The notes below the pieces were generated by a model. It saw only the letters and a program-made list of their open reading frames with translations. It had not been told where the DNA came from and searched no databases. The translations under genes were made by a program, and so were the position numbers. Of a DNA stretch of 64,000 bases, positions 21,720-29,115 are shown piece by piece (position 1 is the stretch's first letter; each line of letters begins with the position of its first letter). The DNA is from Lutjanus erythropterus (Eukaryota; Chordata; Actinopteri; Lutjaniformes; Lutjanidae): contig CM034600.1 of the NCBI GenBank assembly GCA_020091685.1, positions 7,391,837-7,455,836 on the forward strand, read 5' to 3'.

Positions 21720-22051
21720 TATATTTTCTGCTGTGGAACATAAATATCAAGCTAATTGCCCATTTCATTCATTGTCCAATATCATTGTCAGCTCTTTGGC
21801 AAAAGAATGGATCTCCAGACTGTTTCAGGGCTGCTCAGGAGATACTTTATGAGAGCCGCAATTTGGAAAGATTACATTTCTCTTCCCTCTCTCTCAGATT
21901 GGTTCTCCTGCAGCCGGGCGACAAAATAGAGAAGACAGTGTCCATCATGGCCACTTCACCGGGCACTAAACTGCTGATGGCCTCTTTCTCACACAGCCAC
22001 AGCCCCAGCATCGTTTCGAGGAGCTTCCACAAAGTCTCCATCCTGCCTTAA
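5883..22051 (+). CDS. Transglutaminase gene (TGM2/TGM5-like), 14 coding exons plus one duplicate
   Basis: Calcium-dependent protein-glutamine gamma-glutamyltransferase, which joins glutamine side chains to lysines or polyamines through a cysteine thioester. Exons: 5883-5919 (proposed), 6622-6816, 8007-8243, 8338-8456, 9570-9698, 9797-9974, 10931-11066, 11322-11425, 12007-12246, 13533-13577 or 14333-14377, 16297-16515, 17126-17286, 19442-19581, 21898-22051. All introns are GT-AG and phases agree throughout. One exon 10 gives 697 residues; both in tandem give 712. Domains: N-terminal beta-sandwich about 14-155, catalytic core about 156-460, linker about 459-474, beta-barrel 1 about 475-600, beta-barrel 2 about 601-697. 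Trp253, Cys289 (YGQCWVF), His347 (NFHVW) and Asp370 (VVDPTPQE) match TGM2 Trp241, Cys277, His335 and Asp358 with identical spacing. No signal peptide or membrane segment is seen. The family is certain; the exact paralogue is not, so no symbol is given. Confidence 0.95.
5920..6621 (+). other. Intron 1
   Basis: Non-coding stretch between the proposed exon 1 and exon 2. It has a poly(T) run near 6010-6027 and no recognisable element. It ends in CTGTTTCCCAG at 6611-6621. Confidence 0.5.
6622..6816 (+). CDS. Transglutaminase exon 2, N-terminal beta-sandwich
   Basis: 195 nt, entering and leaving in phase 1. It encodes residues 14-77, including [14 protein letters not shown], then [16 protein letters not shown], the family signature (LxVRRGQPF), then VLEVWL. 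It ends before the donor GTACCA. Confidence 0.93.
6851..6920. mobile_element. 70-bp hairpin MITE in intron 2
   Basis: AAGGTGGGGTAAGCAATTCT (6851-6870) pairs with the reverse complement of AATCGCTTACCCCACCTT (6903-6920). The roughly 25-bp arms have two mismatches and enclose a short loop. Confidence 0.7.
7255..7405. repeat. Fish dispersed repeat with hairpin, intron 2
   Basis: The stretch with GAAGATTCTCAGTCATCCAG (7268-7287) is a motif I know from a very common teleost repeat. Further on, GGCAGCTGGACTTGGTTAGG (7315-7334) pairs with a complementary arm ending in AGTCCAGCTGCC (about 7376-7387). No coding content. Confidence 0.6.
8007..8243 (+). CDS. Transglutaminase exon 3, beta-sandwich
   Basis: 237 nt, phase 1 at both ends. 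It encodes residues 79-156. The end [12 protein letters not shown] matches the family block (FxLLFNPW) that closes the N-terminal sandwich and starts the core. Acceptor ATACAG (8001-8006), donor GTGGGT (8244). Confidence 0.95.
8338..8456 (+). CDS. Transglutaminase exon 4, start of catalytic core
   Basis: 119 nt, phase 1 in and phase 0 out, residues 158-196. It reads [17 protein letters not shown], then DYGLVYMG, then RPWSFGQ, the conserved PWxFGQ block of transglutaminases. Where TGM2 has Lys173 and Phe174, which contact GTP, this protein has Gln and Asn. The intron before it is only 94 bp. Confidence 0.95.
8480..9235. repeat. Composite dispersed repeat in intron 4
   Basis: 8515-8600 (GTGTTTCAGGTCATTTTCAGG and following) matches 62390-62470. 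9048-9235 (AGGTCCCCTAGCAACATC onward, then ACTAAGCTTGCTCAGCTGTT) matches one arm of the hairpin element at 54190-54590, and a further relative lies at 28490-28620. The middle, 8785-9010, is dense in GCTAGCTAA/TTAGCTAGC words. Probably a partial copy of one element family. Confidence 0.6.
9570..9698 (+). CDS. Transglutaminase exon 5, catalytic core
   Basis: 129 nt, phase 0 at both ends, residues 197-239. It reads [15 protein letters not shown] and ends [12 protein letters not shown], matching the family block PVYVxRVVSxMVN. Acceptor GTGTGCAG, donor GTGAGA. Confidence 0.95.
9797..9974 (+). CDS. Transglutaminase exon 6, active-site cysteine
   Basis: 178 nt, phase 0 in and phase 1 out, residues 240-298. 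It contains [14 protein letters not shown] (Trp253, transition-state stabilisation), [12 protein letters not shown], then [15 protein letters not shown] with the nucleophile Cys289. The spacing from Trp253 to Cys289 is 36 residues, as in TGM2 (241 to 277). Cys242 matches TGM2 Cys230, a redox-sensing residue. Confidence 0.97.
9975..10930 (+). other. Intron 6
   Basis: Non-coding, 956 bp. I see no recognisable element in it. It ends in TTTTTCTTCCAG. Confidence 0.5.
10931..11066 (+). CDS. Transglutaminase exon 7, catalytic core
   Basis: 136 nt, phase 1 in and phase 2 out, residues 300-343 with split codons Val299 and Trp344. It reads [19 protein letters not shown], the conserved LGIPxRVVTxxxSAHD block, and ends KDSI before the split Trp. 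The exon ends ATTTG, donor GTTGGT. Confidence 0.95.
11286..11311 (+). repeat. (GT)13 tract at the exon 8 acceptor
   Basis: An uninterrupted GT repeat of 26 bases is followed directly by TCCTCTTGCAG and then exon 8. The pyrimidine tract left between the repeat and the splice site is very short. Confidence 0.95.
11322..11425 (+). CDS. Transglutaminase exon 8, catalytic His and Asp
   Basis: 104 nt, phase 2 in and phase 1 out, residues 345-378. [15 protein letters not shown] holds His347, and [14 protein letters not shown] holds Asp370. With Cys289 these complete the triad at the same spacing as in TGM2. Donor GTGGGT. Confidence 0.97.
11426..12006 (+). other. Intron 8
   Basis: Non-coding, 581 bp, very AT-rich in the middle. 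It ends in CATTCTCTGCAG. I see no element in it. Confidence 0.5.
12007..12246 (+). CDS. Transglutaminase exon 9, end of catalytic core
   Basis: 240 nt, phase 1 at both ends, residues 380-458. It begins [13 protein letters not shown], where the vicinal pair Cys382-Cys383 corresponds to TGM2 Cys370-Cys371. It continues [27 protein letters not shown] and ends LTHTYKRQK, the usual THTYK end of the core. Donor GTGAGA at 12247. The open frame runs on to about 12404 into a MITE, but that part is intron. Confidence 0.96.
12305..12893. mobile_element. Palindromic MITE in intron 9
   Basis: Terminal inverted repeats AAAGGGACAGTTCACTCCAA (12305) and GGGGTGAACTGTCCCTTT (about 12876-12893). The inner parts also pair: TTTTAAGCACCAAAAAA near 12399 against TTTTTGGTGCTTGAAGCAA near 12698, and ACAGACCTTGTGGTGAG against CACAACAAGGTCTGTG. 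The element is therefore a long imperfect hairpin of roughly 290-bp arms. A right end of the same type lies at about 16158-16192. Confidence 0.8.
13454..13703 (+). repeat. Exon 10 duplication, unit A
   Basis: Direct repeat of 14254-14503, offset exactly 800 bp. The intron parts (13454-13532 and 13578-13703, 205 nt) differ from unit B at only 3 positions by my count. The enclosed 45-nt exon differs at 15. The 550 bp between the units show no similarity to each other. Confidence 0.9.
13533..13577 (+). CDS. Transglutaminase exon 10A, linker cassette
   Basis: 45 nt (15 codons), phase 1 at both ends, between TTTTTACAG and the donor GTAAGC. Joined to exon 9 it reads Ile459 then [14 protein letters not shown], then Ala474 shared with exon 11. 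This is the surface linker between the catalytic core and beta-barrel 1, and including it restores the usual linker length. Not confirmed by transcript; phase, splice sites and the paired copy support it. Confidence 0.7.
14254..14503 (+). repeat. Exon 10 duplication, unit B
   Basis: Second copy of the 250-bp unit. Its acceptor region, donor GTAAGCTTCC and about 120 bases of downstream intron are nearly the same as in unit A. This keeps intact splice signals on both copies. Confidence 0.9.
14333..14377 (+). CDS. Transglutaminase exon 10B, alternative linker cassette
   Basis: 45 nt, same phase and splice signals as exon 10A. Joined to exon 9 it reads Ser459 then [14 protein letters not shown], then Ala474. 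It shares SGV, SM and Gln with exon 10A but differs at 8 of 14 full codons. It is open only in the phase the gene needs; the next frame has a stop at 14358-14362. It could replace 10A or follow it in frame (A then B gives a Gly junction). Which is used cannot be read from the sequence. Confidence 0.68.
14504..15719 (+). other. Intron 10, unique part
   Basis: Non-coding AT-rich sequence with no recognisable element. Confidence 0.45.
15720..15882 (-). mobile_element. MITE fragment, inverted, intron 10
   Basis: The reverse strand of this stretch (around GCCACCATGTTGTGCTGCCA and GGTTCTCCTACACACTTGG) resembles the common percomorph MITE whose other copy is at 36866-37226. Only part of it is present. 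Confidence 0.5.
15883..16192. mobile_element. Truncated MITE, right end of the 12305 type
   Basis: Ends in GGGGTGAACTGTCCCTTTAA, the same right terminus as the element in intron 9, with the internal stretch ACTCACACCAAAAAAATC resembling 12800-12813. No left terminus is seen. Confidence 0.6.
16297..16515 (+). CDS. Transglutaminase exon 11, beta-barrel 1
   Basis: 219 nt, phase 1 at both ends, residues 475-546. It reads [20 protein letters not shown], then [18 protein letters not shown], which fits the start of barrel 1 in the family. The TGM2 GTP-contacting arginines Arg476 and Arg478 have no arginine counterparts here. A second frame across the same exon is also open but has no family similarity. 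Confidence 0.92.
16625..16800. repeat. Probable dispersed repeat, intron 11
   Basis: The stretch TAGAACTTTATTAATCCAGA followed by AGGCGATTCTTGTGTT resembles a widespread fish repeat that carries an ACTTTATTRATCC motif. The boundaries are approximate. Confidence 0.45.
17126..17286 (+). CDS. Transglutaminase exon 12, end of beta-barrel 1
   Basis: 161 nt, phase 1 in and phase 0 out, residues 548-600. It ends [18 protein letters not shown], aligned with TGM2 LLAERDLYLENPEIKI. The TGM2 GTP-binding residues Arg580 and Tyr583 are Gln and Arg here. Acceptor TCTCTGCAG, donor GTACAG. Confidence 0.93.
17287..19441 (+). other. Intron 12
   Basis: Non-coding. It has a run of 14 C at 17486-17499. Around 18660-18790 there are repeated words with CCAGCC/GGCTGGTAAAAT that look like a MITE remnant. 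Just before exon 13 is a perfect palindrome (19342-19384). Confidence 0.5.
19342..19384. repeat. Perfect 43-bp palindrome upstream of exon 13
   Basis: The arm of 21 bases at 19342-19362 is the exact reverse complement of 19364-19384, with one base (T) between. It is 57 bp before exon 13. Confidence 0.95.
19442..19581 (+). CDS. Transglutaminase exon 13, beta-barrel 2
   Basis: 140 nt, phase 0 in and phase 2 out, residues 601-646. It reads [20 protein letters not shown], then [19 protein letters not shown], matching the NPLxxxLxxxxxxVEGxGL block of barrel 2. Acceptor TTTCCACAG, donor GTAAGT. Confidence 0.95.
19582..20602 (+). other. Intron 13, first part
   Basis: Non-coding AT-rich sequence with a poly(A) run near 19815-19833. 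No recognisable element. Confidence 0.45.
20603..21062. mobile_element. MITE-like element, intron 13
   Basis: GGGAGACTAGGGGCAGTTTT (20603) pairs with AACTGTCCCCAGTCTCCCC (about 21044-21062) as terminal inverted repeats of about 23 bp. No coding content inside. Confidence 0.7.
21638..21718 (+). repeat. (CA)n microsatellite, intron 13
   Basis: CA repeat with CCCAC interruptions at the left end, then about 28 uninterrupted units. It lies 180 bp before exon 14. An open frame across it gives a His-Thr peptide that is not real. Confidence 0.95.
21898..22051 (+). CDS. Transglutaminase exon 14, C-terminus and stop
   Basis: 154 nt, phase 2 in, residues 648-697 then TAA at 22049-22051. It reads [18 protein letters not shown] and ends [11 protein letters not shown], at the place where the family ends with a short beta-strand. 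The pyrimidine tract TCTTCCCTCTCTCTCAG is strong. Confidence 0.95.
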
Positions 22052-22281
22052 TGACGCTGACAACAACCTCTTCAACCTTTTGAGTGGCGTTAGACCAACA
22101 GCACACATCCATTTCTTTGCAGATACATGCAAAACTACGCTTTTTTATTCTTGAATTACTGTATTTTGATTTTTGATGTATTATTTGCATTTCTCAGAAA
22201 AGTGTAAAGAGGCAGTCTCTACTCAGTGACCCATTTTGGATAATGGATATACTTTGCGTATATTTCTTTATTTTACCACAC
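22052..22281 (+). other. Transglutaminase 3' UTR (start)
   Basis: Sequence after the stop codon. No AATAAA lies in this stretch. The nearest candidate signal is ATTAAA at 22787-22792, inside the next repeat; AATAAA also occurs near 23303. The true end cannot be decided here. Confidence 0.4.
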
Positions 22282-22859
22282 TGTCATGTCCAAGTAGTCA
22301 GGTTAAGTTATGTTTAGTTTTTGTCTTGTGTCTATGTTGTCTCGTGGCTTCCTGTTTTATTTTGACACCTAATTCTCCTCTCGTTTCAGGTAACTTGCTC
22401 CTTCCCCCCTGTGTGATCCCACTGGTCTGATTGTCTGCCCTGCCCTGATTGTTTCCACCTGTTTCCCATTACCTCATGTGTGTGGGTATATAGTCTGTGT
22501 TTCCCTTTGTCCTGTGCCAGTTCGTCTTGTCTTGTGTACCAGAGAACCCACGTCTGTTTGCACCACTATCCTTGTGAATCCAGGTTTCGTATTCTTTGAT
22601 ACTTTGTTTTGCCTTAGACTTGCCTTATGCTATTTTGATACTTTGTCTTGTTATTTTTCTCAGCCATAGCTTTTTTCCTCGAAAGAGTGATTTTGATTTC
22701 TTCTGTGTTCTTAGTATTTTTTCCTCAGAGTTTTTTGCTAGTTTAAGTTCTTCCTCGATCGAGTGATTTTCCTTTGATACTTTGATATTAAAAGATTGTA
22801 TATTTGAACCTCGTCTCTAGAGTCGTGCATTTGGGTTCAGTCCTAGTTCGGTTGTGACA
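22282..22859. mobile_element. Probable DNA-transposon-derived repeat with TGTCA/TGACA ends
   Basis: Begins TGTCATGTCC and ends TTCGGTTGTGACA. The inside is T/C-rich on this strand with GTATATAGTCTGTGTTTCCC and a final GCATTTGGGTTCAGTCC. A repeat of the same plan is at 33845-34147. This resembles a dispersed repeat found in many fishes; I cannot name the family. Confidence 0.55.
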
Positions 22860-24119
22860 CACACATCATTCTAAACTTTTTTATTACACAGCTAAAGTTG
22901 TTAAATACTTGATACTGAGGCCCTGCGGCCGTATCAATAGACAGAAATAAGTAATTAAATGTAACAACGCCTGCGTGCTAGTTCAGGGAGTCAACTCGAG
23001 CTGCACCGCAATCACGCACGTGACACGCCTCACGCTTTATAGTACCAAATGCACCCTTCCAATCTGGTGGTCTATTTAAACCGCTAAAACCTCCCATCTT
23101 GCCAGTGCCATAGCTGCCTTGCAGCAGCATCGCTGCCTGTTCATTCAGCTCCACCACCACCACCCCAGCACCCACCTGCAGGCTCTGACAGGGTGTCCAA
23201 CATATGTGTTCATCACTCCTCAATATCTCTATGTAAACATAATCTGCAAGGAGTGATGAGGTCAGAGCCTAGACGCCAAAGTCTAACTGTGTTCTGCTGC
23301 CGCAATAAACATTCTTAAACGCATCACTGGGCAGTAATAACGACAGAAAAATTGTTATGTAAAGAATACAATGCAACACTATCATCTCCTTTCTTCAAAT
23401 TTCTCTTTGTATTTTATGTATGGGCCCTTCATCAGACACAAACAGGCTCAGGTGTGTGTCAATGACTACTTTTACATGCATGCTAATATACCACTATTAT
23501 GTGGTCATGAATGTTATATGGCATATTCATTTTAATATTCATTTTCAGATTAAGACGTGGGATCTGTATTTTATAGTTTTTAGGAGCTTTCTTCGGATAT
23601 GTGGAATATGCATCTTAATCTCAGTTATTTATCACAGTTTGTGTATCAAAATATTCTTACCTTATCAGCAGAACTTGTCACACGTAGTTAGTAGGTCAGA
23701 AGCAGCTGCCTGTCCTGTCAACGTCCATCAACATGCCCGGTCACCTTTGACTTCCTGCTGGCACGGTTAGTGAGTTGACACCTGTGAACTTGTCAAATGT
23801 ACAAGACTTAAAGCCAGAGAAGTTTGTTTGCTGCAACAAAGGCTGAGATACAGTTGAATTAGCTTCTAATGTTTTTAATGTGCACAGTCTTGTACCTGTG
23901 AATTTTCTTAGATGAACCTGAATTATTTCAGTGCGGTTGCTTTTTGTTTGTACAGTGATTCAACTGAGAGAGTTTCATCCCCATCCATGTGTTTAAAACC
24001 CTGACCCTGTAGGGACCACATGATCTTTCTACTGGTGCCACTCCCAGGCCAAAATGTATAAACCTCGCTCCACTACTTACATTCCCCCTGACAAGTAGCA
24101 GCAGTGGATCTCCCACACT
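22860..24119. other. Intergenic; unassigned CpG-containing stretch
   Basis: 22960-23310 is more complex and CpG-containing than its surroundings, with TCCACCACCACCACCCCAGC at 23149 and CCGCAATAAACATTC near 23300. A minus-strand frame of 81 residues crosses it but has no recognisable motif. The rest is AT-rich with nothing to report. Confidence 0.35.
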
Positions 24120-24620
24120 TTTTATTTATTTATTTATTATTTTTTAATCAAAGGAAGTAATTAACTGGATGAACTGATATTTTCAGTATAATATACGAAA
24201 TACTCACATTTCAAAGAGCCCACTTCAAGTATGGATTTTTTAAAAAGTAGGTTTTAATTAAAAAAAACATTTGAAATGCTTAAAAATAAGTAAATCAAAT
24301 AAAGTCTTATATATTTCTTATCTGATTACTCGATTAAACGCCAGAATAATAATAATAATTATTATTAATTATGCTTTAATTTTACTGGTCCGGCCCACTT
24401 GAGATCAAATTGGTCTGTATGTGGCTCCTGAACCAACATGAGTTTGACACCCCTGATGTAGACGTTGATACAGCTACTACACTACTTCAGTATATATCAC
24501 TCTCATAACACAAGTTAGACATTATGATGTTCTGGACCTTTGCTTTAGGAAATTTTCTCTAACTGGACCTCTTTGAATTTTAGTTGAATACCCCTGGTCT
24601 AAACCCAAGTGGTGCCATAA
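24120..24620. mobile_element. hAT-like repeat remnants
   Basis: GTCCGGCCCACTTGAGATCA at 24389 and TGAGTTTGACACCCCTGATG at 24438 are typical of Charlie/hAT-type MITE ends. A related end, TTGAATACCCCTGGTCTAAA, is at 24583. The order is disturbed. Confidence 0.55.
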
Positions 24621-25499
24621 TTTACTGTTGTGACTTTATAAAGTTTCTACAGAGATGGAGAAGAAGTTATGTAACTGTTTCACAGGCTTCACATAGTTTG
24701 TTAATTGATTTTGCTGTGTAAAATTGGTGGATTGCCCCTTTACAGCTTAAGCTGGCTTGTGCTGCATTGCTGTAACTGAATTTTACCACTAGATGGCAGC
24801 ATTGGAGTGTGCACTTCTATGTTTGTGTCTGATTTTTCTCTCTAAAATTCACTCTGAAACTGTTGAATTAATGAGGTGAAGAAAATAAAACATTACTCTG
24901 TTTTTGTAGTTTCATGTTTCCTCTCTGGTTTTATCATCACTTTTCATTTGACTGTGCCTGGTTTCTGTGATCATAATGGGGGAATTAAAGGTTTAATCTC
25001 AATTTAGCATCAATTTTATTAAGTTTTCCTTTATCTTTCATGCAATGATGAACTAAGCGTGGACGTTCTTTTTGGCCTGTTTTAACCCTGTATGTGCTGT
25101 CAGAGAAACTGCTGGTGACTGAGGGGACACAATGCAACGACAAAATTTCACAAGATTTACTCTCAGAATTTCTCACTGCACAATGCCTCATTCTTTTGCT
25201 TTACACAGAGTTGACTTCATCAATCATCTGTAATTTGTTAAATGGGAACAATGTCTTAAAAATGCAGTTATCATTGAAAAAAGTGTAGACAAAAGGTAAG
25301 TCTGGGAAGGTTAAGTGGAGAAAAAGTCATTTATAATCAACCCTAACAACCCACAGTCAACTTTCAGATTTTTTTTTTTTTTTTTTTGTCAGACCTTTTT
25401 CAGAGTTGATAAGTTTTTTTTTTCTGGCTTGAAATGATGAGTTGAGTAAATGTACTGATAGAAAATGAATTCATGACTGTAGACATAGCTCCGAGGTCT

Positions 25500-25935
25500 G
25501 AAAGGTAAAGTGCTTTGAACCTGCATTCTCTTTCATGGCCACCAGGGGACGACTCCTCACATTCTTATTCTCATAGTCTGATTGTCTATGAGAAAATGAC
25601 CCCACTTATTGATTTACTACCTCAGTAAACATTTTTTCTAATTAGTCAGTCACTAGATTCAAGTCTTCTTCCATACAGCATGACATTCATTTTGTAAATT
25701 AAGGTCCCATTTAGATTAAAATAGATGATAAAGCAGAATATGCTTTAGTGGCTGGCTACCTTGTGATTGACAAGTCACTATGACAGCCTTCACAGCTCCG
25801 CCCTCTCGTCCAAATATGGTCACCTCTGACTCCAAAAACACTAGATTGTGATGGCCATAATGCCAAACTTGCAGTCTACAAAGCGATGGGTGACATCATG
25901 GTGTCCACATCCACTTCTTTTACGTAGTTTATGGG
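25500..25935 (+). repeat. Common percomorph dispersed repeat
   Basis: Contains GCCACCAGGGGACGACTCCT at 25539, then TATGAGAAAATGACCCCACTT, ACCTTGTGATTGACAAGTCA and GACATCATGGTGTCCACATC. I recall these words, in this order, from a very abundant fish repeat. Related pieces lie at 37260-37480 and 42950-43345. Confidence 0.6.
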
Positions 25936-27439
25936 CCCTATCATGTGCTGATCTAAAGTTCAAGTTCAAAGCACACAGTGAAGTAGTTTTAATTTATTCA
26001 AGGAGTGTCCAAATCCACCTTTGCCGTCTTGTGCCTGGGCGCAGGGGTATCGCTGTTTAAGGACACTTTACTCAGCCACAATCTTCTGTGGAAACAAACA
26101 TGGACATACTGTGCTGCAGGCTTTGGGCTTTAATGAGGTTTTAGCTGGACAAAGGCGCAGGTGGTTTTGACTTCAATGTGCCGTTGACAAGATACGACAT
26201 GCACCTGGCCACGCCTTCATTTTTAGACCTACCACTCATGGGTGCCATGACAAGGTGTAAGTTTGTTTGCTGTTTTGCAGTCATGAGGCTAATGCCGCTA
26301 ACATTAGCCACGCTGCTAACTTAGCAGCTTCAGGTGAGCACAAATGAAAGACCTGGAAATATTTAATACAATATTATGTAACACAGGGAACAGAAAAAAC
26401 AAACAAGCAGTTTGAAGGAATGGAAACATGGCAAAACAAAACACATGAAGCTATGTTGCTATGGTATTTTGAGTGTATTATGTAATTATTACAGCAATGT
26501 GTACGGCTATAAAATGCTGTGTTCTCTACATATTGTACTGCAAACTTAAACTTAATGTTACATTCCCTGTAAAATGTAAGGTTATTTATTCATTTCCAAC
26601 ATGAATAGTGAAAGGAGAACTGCACTTTGTGTATCCCATCTTCATGTTTGGATTTCTTGTAACAACTTGGTATTATTTTAAAGTCTGGTCATATTATTCC
26701 AGGTCTGGGTAAATTCCGTTGCGGAGGACGGTAAAAAGTTTATGTATTTTAACTTTGGATGGCCGTCTACCAACTGCCTGAATCTACGTGAATGCAACAT
26801 AAATGGCCGATGGCCTGAAAAAAACATTGAAGACCCCTGCTGTAAAGGATGCCTAATCATCTTTGGATACTGTCAAGAGAACAACAACAAATGAACATAT
26901 GCACACAATTGGAAAAATCTGACAGAACTGTGTTATTTCATTTGGTAGAGCCATTTCTTCAAGGTTATACTGTGGACATGTGTTGGGCTTCAGTGTGCTT
27001 CTCCATGCTTCTCCTCTAGGCTTCAACACAACTGGCACCAAAGTCTGGCACCAAGCATAGCATGATGGTTTATGGTGTAATGATATTTTCTTTTCTTTCG
27101 TTTTTAGTTTCCTTGGTTTACTGCAAGAGTCCAAGTAATTCCTTCAACCATTCAGAAGAAGGCCCACCAGATAGCCTGTAAAACTATACTGAGTGAGCTC
27201 GGACAAGGGCACTTTACTGCAAGTCCTGCACTTTCCCTGGCAGTATAACAGGCTTATAAATGGAATAATATAGAAGATCTAAAGTCTGTATCTGGGCATT
27301 TAATTCAAGGTAGCTGCGAGAGGTTCAAAGATGCTTTACACAGAGATAATTTGTGTCTGTGCCTTATAGACGGGGATTGTTTTCACCTAAAGGATTCTGG
27401 GCTGACATGTGTGTACCGAACAGCTTGTGATCTCACCTC
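25936..27439. other. Intergenic
   Basis: No exon or named element. Frames are short and show no protein motif. Confidence 0.35.
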
Positions 27440-27600
27440 GGTGTCAGGGAGATTGAGGCAGAGGCATTGGCAGACGGAGACGATAATCAGACTCCACGCT
27501 CGCTGATTTTCAGACAAATTAAACGTCAGGGGAAAGCAGGGAGCGGGACCGCTGGGCTGCTTTGAAAAGCTGAGGCTATCATAAATTATTAATGGCTCCC
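27440..27600. other. Possible conserved non-coding element
   Basis: Complex, balanced sequence without simple repeats or a sensible frame. It includes AAATTAAACGTC and ATCATAAATTATTAATGGCT, homeodomain-type AT cores. Compositional impression only. Confidence 0.2.
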
Positions 27601-28110
27601 CGTCACGGCCTCCCTCCCTTCATCCCTCGCTCTTTTCAACCATCCTGTTCTTCATCCATCTCTCCCTCTTGGCTTCTCGATGTTGATAGCACTTCTTGCT
27701 TACTTTGTTCTTCTCCTTCACTCTTCCTCTGCTTTCTTCCTCCTCTGTGCCAGTCATCTCCTCTTTTCATCCCTCTTTCCTCCCTCCTTTGTCTTCCCTC
27801 CCTCCATTCTCCCCTCCACCTCCCTCCCTGCCTCCTTTTTGACTCCACTGATTTTCATCCCTCCCATCCAGCTGCTCTTCATTACCTCTTCCCTCCTTAA
27901 TCTTGATCACTTTTTCTTCCTCTGCACATCCCTCCTTCCTTTGCTTTCCATCCTCACTCTCTTAATCCCTTCCTCCTTTCCCTTCTTGCCTCCTGTTTCC
28001 TCTTTTTCCTTCATCACTGTCTCCCTGCTCCTGTTTTCAACCCTGCATCCTCTGTCCTCTTCTATTTTTATTTATCATGGCTCCCTTATTGTCTTCCCTC
28101 CTCCATTTGT
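27590..28110 (+). repeat. Long polypyrimidine-rich tract
   Basis: About 500 bases almost all C and T on this strand with repeated CCCTCCCTCC, TTCTTCC and CTCCTT words. Open frames on both strands across it (Pro/Ser/Leu-rich one way, Arg/Glu/Gly-rich the other) come from the composition. Confidence 0.9.
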
Positions 28111-28379
28111 CATTGCTTTTGCTTGGTATTGGAGCATAAAGACTTCCCACAACACACAGAACTCCCTTTCTTGTGTGAAACCATTCCTGCCAATTGACCC
28201 TTCTTATGTCCCGCCTCTTTTCCCTCTTGGTACATGGCAGAACCTGCTCCTTTCCTGCGGTCATGTCTAGAAGAGAACCCCAGACTTACCAAGCACACAA
28301 ATCTCACGAGAGTTTTGCAAATCTAGAGTTCCCTTCTAGAGACGACTCTTTTTGTTTTCCTTAAGAAGGTTAATGTTGG

Positions 28380-28640
28380 CAAAATGCTAGCTAACTAGCC
28401 AACATAGATGTACAATACAAAGCTTAGATACAACATTACTGCTCAGCCTTGCTAGCTAGATAGCAAGCATTTTGCTAACATTAGCTAATTTAAGATGTGA
28501 CTATATGTAACTATTTTTCTTTGCAACACAGACTAGCCTAGCACATGGCATATCTAAGTACACGAAACAGGAAATGAGAAAGTTAACAGAGGTTGTTCAT
28601 GGCTAAACCTACCCAACCCAAACCAACAAAGACAACAAAT
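28380..28640. repeat. Dispersed repeat, relative of the 54190-54590 element
   Basis: Words TGCTAGCTAACTAGCC at 28385 and CACAGACTAGCCTAGCACAT near 28527, then GAAACAGGAAATGAGAAAGT, match 9000-9160 and 54460-54520. Confidence 0.55.
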
Positions 28641-28744
28641 GCAGGCTAGCTAGTGCTAGTCAGAGTAGGTGTGCTCTTGTGGGGGAGAAAAATGCACCAT
28701 GAGCACAGAGCAAAAATGGGTCGGTTGCAAACTTTTGTCATGGG

Positions 28745-29115
28745 TTGTGCAGAAGTATTCAGATCTTGTACGTAAGCAAAAGTGGCAGGGCCATAGTGAA
28801 GAAACATTCTGTTACAAGTAAAAGTCCTGCATTCAGAAATTTACTTAAGTAAAAGTACAAGTGGCAAAATATACTAACCATCAAAAGTAAAAGTACTCAT
28901 TATGCAGAATGGCATGTTTGAGAATAATGTATGTAACTGAATTATTATTTCTGATGTAGTCATGAAGTCGAGCCAATTTTAATTACTTTCTATCCTGCTG
29001 GACAGCATGTGAATTTTGTCCATTAGATTATTATTGTCACATTTGATACACTGTATAGTGGAGCAGAAGTAGAAAGTAACAGAAAAAAATACTCAAGTAA
29101 AGTAGGTAAAAGTTT
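28745..29115 (+). repeat. Common fish repeat (AAGTAAAAGT type)
   Basis: AAGTATTCAGATCTTGTAC, then AAGTAAAAGTCCTGCATTCA and AGTACTCATTATGCAGAATG, then ACTCAAGTAAAGTAGGTAAA near the end. I recognise these as the consensus words of an abundant percomorph repeat. 18840-18960 is a weak relative. Confidence 0.65.

Noticed and set aside
27592..28270. Long Pro/Ser/Leu-rich frame and its minus-strand partner
   Set aside because: It is explained by the pyrimidine-rich composition; there is no motif or splice context.
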